Shown here: piece after piece, positions 1 through 4,541 of the stretch | Numbering within the stretch: position 1 is the stretch's first letter | How the letters are laid out: each line of letters opens with the position of its first letter | Assembly (NCBI GenBank): GCA_030729445.1 | Contig: JANQXJ010000099.1 | Span: forward strand, 1-5,496 | Length of the DNA: 5,496 nt | Origin: Limnohabitans sp. | GTDB lineage: Bacteria; Pseudomonadota; Gammaproteobacteria; Burkholderiales; Burkholderiaceae_C | Direction of reading: 5' to 3' | Translations under genes and position numbers: made by a program | The notes under the pieces: generated by a model | What the model was told of the DNA's origin: nothing | What the model saw: the letters and a program-made list of their open reading frames with translations, nothing else | Database searches by the model: none

Positions 1-770
1 GGGTGGGGGTGTTGATTTTGACCTTGGCCGCCATGACCTGGTGGCTGCGCCGACAGAGCCGGGAGGTTAGCCCCTGGTTACCCACCTTGACCTTGGTGTG
101 GGTCTGCATGCAAGGGGCTTTCGGGGCCCTCACGGTGACCATGAAACTGTTCCCGGCCATTGTCACCTTGCACCTGATGGGCGGCATTGGTTTGTTGATT
201 TTGTTGATGGCACAAGCTGTTCGCTATGACGGCGCGGGCTCGCGGCCCTTGCCTTCGGTGTTGCGCCTCGGTTTATGGGCGGGCTTTGTGTTGCTGTGTT
301 TACAAATTGCCTTGGGGGGCTGGGTCAGTACCAATTACGCGGTGTTGGCTTGCCCCGACTTTCCCACTTGCCACGGCCAGTGGGTGCCCGAGATGAATTG
401 GCAAGGTTTCAGCGTCTGGCGTGAACTGGGTTACACCCCGACAGGCGAACTGTTGCCTTTCGCATCCCTGGTGTCCATCCATTTTGTGCACCGTTCGGCC
501 GCTTGGCTGGTTTTGGCGGTACTGCTGTGGCTGGGCTGGCGTTTGCGCCAGCAGCCCGGCTTGGCCGTGGCGGGCCATTGGTTGCTGGGCCTGAGCGCTT
601 TGCAGTTCGTCACCGGTCTGAGCAATGTGGTGCTGGGCTGGCCTTTGTTGGCGGCTGTGATCCACACGGGTGGGGCCGCTGCCATGGCCTTGACCCTGAC
701 CTGGGCCTTGAGTGTCAGCCGGGCTGATAATTCAGGGCCTACTCCCCAATCCGAAAAGCTTGCCGCATGA
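1..770 (+). CDS. ctaA: Heme A synthase (COX15/CtaA family), 5'-truncated by window edge
   Basis: This membrane enzyme oxidises the C8 methyl group of heme O to a formyl group, giving heme A for aa3-type cytochrome oxidase. The frame is open to the left edge; the first complete codon is at base 3, and 255 residues are visible of a family usually about 340-390 long, so the N-terminal part is missing. About seven hydrophobic segments are visible (roughly residues 1-15, 26-47, 52-73, 87-108, 158-179, 190-211, 213-236 of the visible part). Likely heme-ligand histidines are His57 (TLHLMGG), His163 (IHFVHR) and His221 (VIHTGG). A cysteine pair lies in the periplasmic loop ACPDFPTCHGQW (Cys117, Cys123), as in many bacterial CtaA proteins. 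The tail is short, polar and non-conserved. The stop codon overlaps the ctaB start by four bases (ATGA), which points to one operon and translational coupling. The GTG at base 3 is an internal codon, not the start. Confidence 0.93.
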   Translation, partial: VGVLILTLAAMTWWLRRQSREVSPWLPTLTLVWVCMQGAFGALTVTMKLFPAIVTLHLMGGIGLLILLMAQAVRYDGAGSRPLPSVLRLGLWAGFVLLCLQIALGGWVSTNYAVLACPDFPTCHGQWVPEMNWQGFSVWRELGYTPTGELLPFASLVSIHFVHRSAAWLVLAVLLWLGWRLRQQPGLAVAGHWLLGLSALQFVTGLSNVVLGWPLLAAVIHTGGAAAMALTLTWALSVSRADNSGPTPQSEKLAA

Positions 771-1663
771 CCGTCGCCACCGCCCGTTTGCCCCTGAATG
801 CCTGGCAACAGTACTACGCACTGACCAAACCGCGCGTGGTTCAACTGATTGTTTTTTGTGCCCTGATTGGCATGGTGCTGGCCGTGCCCGGCGTGCCCAG
901 TTGGGCCGAGCTGAAATTGGGCCTGTGGGCTTGTATCGGCATCTGGCTGGTGGCGGGCGCGGCAGCGGCCTTCAATTGCCTGGTGGAAAAAACCATCGAC
1001 GCCAAAATGAAACGCACCGCCTGGCGGCCCACCGCCAAAGGGGAGCTCAGTGACCAACAGGCCTTGCTGTTTTCAGCCGTGCTCTGCGCCTTGGGCTCGG
1101 CCGTGCTCTATGTGCTGGTCAACCCGCTGACCATGTGGCTCACCTTTGCCACCTTTGTGGGCTACGCCATCATCTACACCGTGATCTTGAAGCCGCTGAC
1201 GCCCCAAAACATCGTGATTGGCGGGGCCAGTGGTGCCATGCCGCCCGTGCTGGGCTGGGCCGCCATGACCGGTCAGGTCGGGCCGGAAGCCTTGATTCTG
1301 TTCCTGATCATTTTCCTGTGGACGCCACCGCACTTCTGGGCACTGGCACTGTACCGGGTCGAGGATTACCGCAAGTCGGGCCTGCCCATGTTGCCCGTGA
1401 CACACGGCAACGAATTCACGCGTTTGCAAATTCTGCTCTACACCTTTGTGCTGATGGCTTCATGCCTGATGCCTTTTGTGTATGGCATGAGTTCTTGGTT
1501 GTACTTGGCGGCAGCGGTGGTGCTGAACATCGGCTTCATCGGCTACGCGGTGGCTTTGTACCGCGAATACTCGGACGAACTCGCCCGCAAGACCTTCCGT
1601 TTTTCATTGATCCACCTGAGCGCTTTGTTTGCCGCTTTGCTGCTCGATCACTACATTTTTTGA
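767..1663 (+). CDS. ctaB: Protoheme IX farnesyltransferase (heme O synthase)
   Basis: This UbiA-superfamily inner-membrane prenyltransferase adds a farnesyl group from farnesyl diphosphate to heme B to make heme O, the substrate of CtaA encoded just upstream. The protein is 298 residues, a normal full length, with about nine hydrophobic segments. The first allylic-diphosphate-binding motif is NCLVEKTID (Asn70, Glu74, Asp78), followed by AKMKRTAWRP (79-88). The second polar signature is YRVEDYRKSGLPMLP (196-210), preceded by WTPPHFW (185-191). The first acidic position is Glu rather than the Asp of E. coli CyoE; Glu also occurs at this place in eukaryotic COX10, so activity is expected. The start ATG overlaps the ctaA stop and has no strong Shine-Dalgarno sequence of its own, in keeping with translational coupling. 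It could also be named cyoE, but linkage to ctaA and an SCO gene favours the aa3-oxidase pathway name. Confidence 0.96.
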   Translation: MTVATARLPLNAWQQYYALTKPRVVQLIVFCALIGMVLAVPGVPSWAELKLGLWACIGIWLVAGAAAAFNCLVEKTIDAKMKRTAWRPTAKGELSDQQALLFSAVLCALGSAVLYVLVNPLTMWLTFATFVGYAIIYTVILKPLTPQNIVIGGASGAMPPVLGWAAMTGQVGPEALILFLIIFLWTPPHFWALALYRVEDYRKSGLPMLPVTHGNEFTRLQILLYTFVLMASCLMPFVYGMSSWLYLAAAVVLNIGFIGYAVALYREYSDELARKTFRFSLIHLSALFAALLLDHYIF

Positions 1664-1665
1664 GG
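1662..1665 (+). promoter_or_regulatory. Ribosome binding site deciding the SCO gene start
   Basis: GAGG overlaps the ctaB stop codon (TGA, 1661-1663) and lies 8 bases before the ATG at 1674. This supports that ATG over the in-frame TTG at 1629, which lies inside ctaB and would put extra non-signal residues ahead of the lipoprotein signal peptide. Confidence 0.6.
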
Positions 1666-1673
1666 CCCAGGGC

Positions 1674-2282
1674 ATGTTGCAACGCAGAATTTTGACGAGA
1701 GCAGTTTGGGCCGTGGGGTTGGCAGGCGCCGTGTGGGGTTTGAGCGGTTGTGGCCAAGACAAGCCGTCGTTTCGGGGTGTTGACATCACCGGCGCCGACT
1801 ACGCCCAAGGCTGGGAGTTGAGTGACCAAGACGGCCAAGTGCGCACCCTCAAGGACTTCGCAGGCAAGGCTGTGGTGGTGTTTTTTGGTTTCACCCAATG
1901 CCCCGATGTCTGCCCCACCGCTTTGCAGGAAATGGCGCAGGCCAAACAGCTCTTGGGCGCTGATGGCGCCAAGCTTCAGAGTGTTTTCATCACGGTGGAC
2001 CCTGAGCGCGACACACCCGAATTGCTCAAGGCCTACATGGCCAATTTTGGGCCGGATTTTGTGGCCCTGCGCCCCACCGCCGAGCAGCTGCCCAAGGTGA
2101 CCAAGGATTTCAAAATTTATTACAAAAAGGTCGAAGGCAAAACCCCGACCAGTTACACCATGGACCACTCGGCGGGCAGCTTCACCTTTGACCCGCAAGG
2201 GCGCATCCGCTTGTACAACCGCCATGCCAGTGGCGCTGAAGCGTTGGCCGCCGACGTGAAGATCTTGCTCAGCGGCAAGTGA
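1674..2282 (+). CDS. sco: SCO1/SenC/PrrC-family copper chaperone lipoprotein
   Basis: SCO proteins are membrane-anchored periplasmic thioredoxin-fold proteins that help deliver copper to, or reduce, the CuA site of cytochrome oxidase subunit II. From the ATG at 1674 the protein is 202 residues. It begins with a basic stretch (QRRILTRA) and a hydrophobic core ending in the lipobox LSGC (residues 23-26), so Cys26 is the predicted lipidated residue. The copper-binding CPDVC (Cys76, Cys80) follows FFGFTQ, and the distal copper-ligand histidine is His165 in YTMDHSAGSF. The family motif VDPERDTP is at 108-115. All three expected copper ligands are present. It lies 10 bases after ctaB and is probably the last gene of the oxidase-assembly operon, since the next gene is on the other strand. 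A general thiol-redox role instead of CuA assembly cannot be excluded from sequence. Confidence 0.93.
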   Translation: MLQRRILTRAVWAVGLAGAVWGLSGCGQDKPSFRGVDITGADYAQGWELSDQDGQVRTLKDFAGKAVVVFFGFTQCPDVCPTALQEMAQAKQLLGADGAKLQSVFITVDPERDTPELLKAYMANFGPDFVALRPTAEQLPKVTKDFKIYYKKVEGKTPTSYTMDHSAGSFTFDPQGRIRLYNRHASGAEALAADVKILLSGK

Positions 2283-2284
2283 GT

Positions 2285-2301
2285 CCGGGCCAAAGGGCCG
2301 G
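2285..2301. terminator. Weak hairpin in the convergent spacer, possible shared transcript end
   Basis: The spacer between the convergent SCO and Bug genes is only 56 bases. It holds an imperfect hairpin: four outer base pairs, a G-G mismatch, two inner pairs and an AAA loop. There is no T-run on either strand, so it is not a canonical intrinsic terminator. It is the only candidate end structure for both operons; Rho-dependent termination is equally possible. Confidence 0.2.
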
Positions 2302-2338
2302 GGCTGCACACGCCGCTTCAAGGCCTGATTCCGGCCGT

Positions 2339-3343
2339 TCAATTCACCCCGATTTTCTGGCTGCGGATGATGTCACCCAGTGCTTTGGTGTCGGACTCAA
2401 TCCGATTGCGCAAGCCTTCAGGCGATGAGCCCACCACTTGCCAGCCCTGCTGGAACAAACGCGCACGCATCTCGGGTGCCCGCACGATGTCGCTGACCAT
2501 GGCCGACAACTTGCTGGCCACAGCCGCTGGCATCGAGGCGGGCGCGGCCACCGCGTTCCAGATTTCCAATTGGTAATCCTTCACCCCGATCTCACTCAGG
2601 CTGGGCACATCAGCAGTTACCGTGCTGCGACCGGAGCTGGTCGAGCCAATCGCCCGCAGTTTGCCCCCACGAACTTGCGCTGCTGCCATGGCCGGTGGCA
2701 ACAAAGCCAGTTGCACCTGGCCGCCCAGCATGGCGGTGATGATTTGCGGGTTGCCGGGGTAGGGCACATGCACGGGCGCAATGCCTGCTTTGGTTTTGAG
2801 CAACTCCATGCCCAGGTGCCCCACAGTGCCCACACCGGGTGATGCGTAACTGAGCTTGTCACCTGCTTTTTGGGCCTGGCTCAACCATTCGGCAGCAGTT
2901 TGACCGGGTGCATTGGCTGGGACAGTCAGCACCAAGGGCGCTTTGCCGATCAGGCTGATGGGCGCGAGGTCTTTGAGGGGGTCATAAGGCACCTTGGGGT
3001 TCAGGATGCGGGCAATCGTCATGTTGCCGTTGATCATCAGACCCAGAGTGTGGCCGTCGGTGGACTTGGCTACGAAGTCAGCGGCGATGTTGCCGCCAGC
3101 GCCCACTTTGTTCTCAACGATCACGTTTTGCCCCAGCGCTTTGGCCAGCGGTTCGGCCAAGGCGCGGGCCGTCAGGTCAGGGCTAGAGCCTGCGGGGAAA
3201 CCGACCACCAGGCGCACGGTTTGGGTGGGCCATGGGGCCGAGGAGTTGGCGCTCCAAGCGGGTGTCAGTCCCAAAGCCAGCGCAGCGCCAAGGGCTTGGG
3301 CCACATGGCGACGGGAAAAACCAGTGGGGGTACGAGCAGTCAT
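2339..3343 (-). CDS. Bug/TctC-family tripartite tricarboxylate transporter substrate-binding protein
   Basis: Bug proteins are periplasmic binding proteins that capture small carboxylates or similar solutes for TctAB-type membrane permeases; the ligand cannot be read from the sequence. From the ATG at 3343 the protein has 334 residues, typical for the family. The N terminus has a signal peptide with a twin-arginine-like start (SRRHV, residues 10-14), a hydrophobic core and a likely cleavage after AWSA (about residue 32). Family signatures follow: VRLVVGFPAGSSPDLTAR (43-60), VENKVGAGGNIAADFVAKS (76-94), SYASPGVGTVGHLGMELLK (165-183) and VPYPGNPQIITAMLGGQVQL (193-212). A TTG at 3358 is in frame, but AAAGG lies 7 bases before the ATG, which I prefer. 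No tctA or tctB permease gene is adjacent, so it is a solo receptor, as is common in Burkholderiales. Its promoter must lie between 3344 and the rpoH terminator region; TAAAGT at 3379-3374 is a possible but weak -10 without a convincing -35. Confidence 0.92.
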   Translation of the reverse strand: MTARTPTGFSRRHVAQALGAALALGLTPAWSANSSAPWPTQTVRLVVGFPAGSSPDLTARALAEPLAKALGQNVIVENKVGAGGNIAADFVAKSTDGHTLGLMINGNMTIARILNPKVPYDPLKDLAPISLIGKAPLVLTVPANAPGQTAAEWLSQAQKAGDKLSYASPGVGTVGHLGMELLKTKAGIAPVHVPYPGNPQIITAMLGGQVQLALLPPAMAAAQVRGGKLRAIGSTSSGRSTVTADVPSLSEIGVKDYQLEIWNAVAAPASMPAAVASKLSAMVSDIVRAPEMRARLFQQGWQVVGSSPEGLRNRIESDTKALGDIIRSQKIGVN

Positions 3344-3350
3344 GGCGGAG

Positions 3351-3355
3351 CCTTT
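3351..3355 (-). promoter_or_regulatory. Ribosome binding site of the Bug gene
   Basis: AAAGG on the minus strand lies 7 bases before the ATG at 3343. It supports that start over the in-frame TTG at 3358, whose initiation would place this site inside the coding sequence. Confidence 0.6.
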
Positions 3356-3393
3356 CAAAACAAAACTGACGTGACTTTAGCGCACCGCAGGCG

Positions 3394-3420
3394 AAAAAAT
3401 ACCCGGCCTGGGCCGGGTAT
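3394..3420 (-). terminator. Intrinsic (Rho-independent) terminator of rpoH
   Basis: Read on the minus strand, the arms ATACCCGGCC and GGCCGGGTAT are perfectly complementary over 10 bases with only CA between them (in practice a 9-pair or shorter stem with a small loop), and are followed at once by a run of six T. It begins 32 bases after the rpoH stop codon. The plus strand has no T-run after the hairpin, so it acts in one direction. It separates rpoH transcription from the Bug gene downstream. Confidence 0.92.
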
Positions 3421-3452
3421 CCGAAATCAAAGGTGGCCCACAAGGCCTGTGG

Positions 3453-4385
3453 TCAAGCGAACTCGACCAGCGCCTTTTTCATTTTTTTCATGGCCGCCAC
3501 TTCGATTTGGCGGATGCGCTCGGCGCTCACGCCATATTCGTCGGCCAGATCGTGCAGCGTCATGCCGCCCGAGCCGTTGTCGTTGACCTTGAGCCAGCGT
3601 TCCTCCACGATGCGGCGGCTGCGCTCGTCCAGCACACTCAGGGCACTGGCCAAGCCGTCGCTGGCCAAGACATCGCGCTGGTGCGCTTCGATCATGGCGG
3701 TGGGCTCGTGGTTCACATCGGCCAAGTAGGCGATAGGGCCAAAGGCCTGCTCGCCGTCGTCTGATGGCGCAGGGTCCAGCAACACATCGCCGCCGGACAT
3801 GCGCATTTCCATCTCACGCACTTCCTCCTGCTTGACGTTCAGGCTGTTGGCCATCGAGTCGACTTGGTCGGGGGTCAGCGTGTCGCGGTGGGTGCCTTCG
3901 TCGGCATCGGCTTTGTAGCCTTGCTTCATCGAGCGCAGGTTGAAAAACAGCTTGCGCTGGGCTTTGGTGGTGGCCACCTTGACCATGCGCCAGTTTTTCA
4001 GGATGTACTCGTGAATCTCTGCCTTGATCCAGTGCAGCGCGTAGCTGACCAAGCGCACGCCTTGATCGGGATCGAAACGTTTGACCGCCTTCATCAGGCC
4101 CACATTGCCTTCCTGGATCAGGTCGCCGTGTGGCAGGCCGTAGCCCAGGTATTGGCGCGACACCGACACCACCAAGCGCAGGTGCGAGAGGACCAGTTTG
4201 CGGGCAGCTTCCAGGTCGTCGTTGGCTTTGAGTTGGCGGGCAGCCTCTTGCTCTTCCTCTAGGGTGAGCATGGGCATGCGGTTGACCGCAGAGATGTAGG
4301 CGTCCAAGTGACCGAGCGAGGGCACGACCGCCCAGGGGTTGCTCAGCGTGATGGCTGTGGCGGGGGAACCAGTTTGAATGTTCAT
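3453..4385 (-). CDS. rpoH: RNA polymerase heat-shock sigma factor RpoH (sigma-32)
   Basis: RpoH directs RNA polymerase to heat-shock promoters (chaperones, proteases). From the ATG at 4385 it has 310 residues. Visible parts are a region 1.2-like start (LDAYISAVNRMPMLTLEEE, 27-45), regions 2.1-2.4 (about 63-140, with HGDLIQEGNVGLMKAVKRF and RLVSYALHWIKAEIHEYILK), the diagnostic RpoH box QRKLFFNLR (143-151), and region 4.2 with the helix-turn-helix TLHDLADEYGVSAERIRQIE (276-295) and a basic C-terminal end. The RpoH box and KVATTKAQRKLFF separate it from RpoD and RpoS. The frame stays open upstream to an ATG at 4469, but translation from there would run through the CIRCE operator, and the extra residues are not sigma-like; the 4385 ATG has a strong ribosome binding site. 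It lies downstream of ftsY on the same strand, with its own regulatory region and a strong terminator behind it, so it can be a single-gene transcript. Confidence 0.97.
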   Translation of the reverse strand: MNIQTGSPATAITLSNPWAVVPSLGHLDAYISAVNRMPMLTLEEEQEAARQLKANDDLEAARKLVLSHLRLVVSVSRQYLGYGLPHGDLIQEGNVGLMKAVKRFDPDQGVRLVSYALHWIKAEIHEYILKNWRMVKVATTKAQRKLFFNLRSMKQGYKADADEGTHRDTLTPDQVDSMANSLNVKQEEVREMEMRMSGGDVLLDPAPSDDGEQAFGPIAYLADVNHEPTAMIEAHQRDVLASDGLASALSVLDERSRRIVEERWLKVNDNGSGGMTLHDLADEYGVSAERIRQIEVAAMKKMKKALVEFA

Positions 4386-4392
4386 ACCAGAA

Positions 4393-4399
4393 CTCCTTT
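4393..4399 (-). promoter_or_regulatory. Strong ribosome binding site of rpoH
   Basis: AAAGGAG on the minus strand, 7 bases before the ATG at 4385, is a near-ideal Shine-Dalgarno sequence and fixes the rpoH start. The six bases AGGAGT (4397-4392) are complementary to ACTCCT (4436-4431) within the CIRCE element upstream, so the site could be masked in transcripts that start further up. Confidence 0.85.
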
Positions 4400-4411
4400 C
4401 AGAATACCTCA

Positions 4412-4441
4412 ATATTAGCACTCTCTGGTGAGGAGTGCTAA
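4412..4441 (-). promoter_or_regulatory. Putative vegetative (sigma-70 type) promoter of rpoH overlapping CIRCE
   Basis: On the minus strand TTAGCA (4441-4436, four of six matches to TTGACA) and TAATAT (4417-4412, four of six to TATAAT) are 18 bases apart. Transcription would start near 4405, leaving a leader of about 20 bases that includes the ribosome binding site. Both hexamers overlap the CIRCE arms, a layout in which bound HrcA would block polymerase. The match is moderate, and A/T-rich operator ends can imitate promoter hexamers, so this remains a proposal. Confidence 0.4.
4415..4441. promoter_or_regulatory. CIRCE element (HrcA operator) upstream of rpoH
   Basis: The exact consensus TTAGCACTC-N9-GAGTGCTAA is present, with two perfect 9-base arms (4415-4423 and 4433-4441) and the standard 9-base spacer. 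CIRCE is the binding site of the heat-shock repressor HrcA, whose activity depends on GroEL, and is usually found before groESL or dnaK operons. Here it ends 29 bases before the rpoH start codon and about 100 bases after the end of ftsY, so rpoH is the only plausible target in the window. The symmetrical element has no strand; rpoH is read from the minus strand. Confidence 0.95.
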
Positions 4442-4491
4442 AAGACAGCGATGCAGCGTCAGCAATCATGGGGTTTTCCCTGATTTTGGAG

Positions 4492-4506
4492 GCGGCTCAC
4501 GGCCGC
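4492..4506. other. Small GC hairpin downstream of ftsY
   Basis: GCGGC and GCCGC form a five-pair stem with a five-base loop, about 36 bases after the ftsY stop. No T-run follows on the minus strand, so it is not an intrinsic terminator. It could be a transcript-end or pause structure; no intrinsic terminator is visible between ftsY and rpoH, so some read-through from ftsY into rpoH is possible. Confidence 0.2.
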
Positions 4507-4541
4507 GTCTGTGCGCTGGGGTACGGCTAGGGCCGGGCAGT

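Noticed and set aside
1629..1673. TTG start at 1629 giving a 217-residue SCO protein
   Set aside because: It lies inside the ctaB coding end, has no ribosome site, and would add 15 residues before a complete lipoprotein signal that begins at the ATG at 1674.
1536..2342. Long minus-strand open frame (268 codons) opposite the ctaB end and SCO gene
   Set aside because: Its translation has no recognisable domain and is rich in Gly, His, Gln and Arg, as expected of an antisense shadow in G+C-rich coding DNA; the sense strand has clear conserved genes.
3394..3420. The strong inverted repeat as an operator or bidirectional terminator
   Set aside because: Only the minus strand has the following T-run, and the position just after rpoH is fully explained by a one-way intrinsic terminator.
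4386..4410. TCTGA at 4403-4399 (minus strand) as a sigma-E -10 element
   Set aside because: There is no GAACTT-like -35 at about 16 bases upstream.
4386..4469. Upstream extension of rpoH to an in-frame ATG at 4469
   Set aside because: The extra 28 codons run through the CIRCE operator and candidate promoter, do not look like sigma-factor sequence, and the ATG at 4385 has a near-ideal ribosome binding site 7 bases upstream.
4466..4473. CCCCATGA on the minus strand, resembling the sigma-32 -10 element CCCCATNT, suggesting rpoH autoregulation
   Set aside because: No acceptable CTTGAA-like -35 is present 11-16 bases upstream (the region reads CGCCTCCA), and the last consensus T is missing. It could be revived by a mapped start near 4458.
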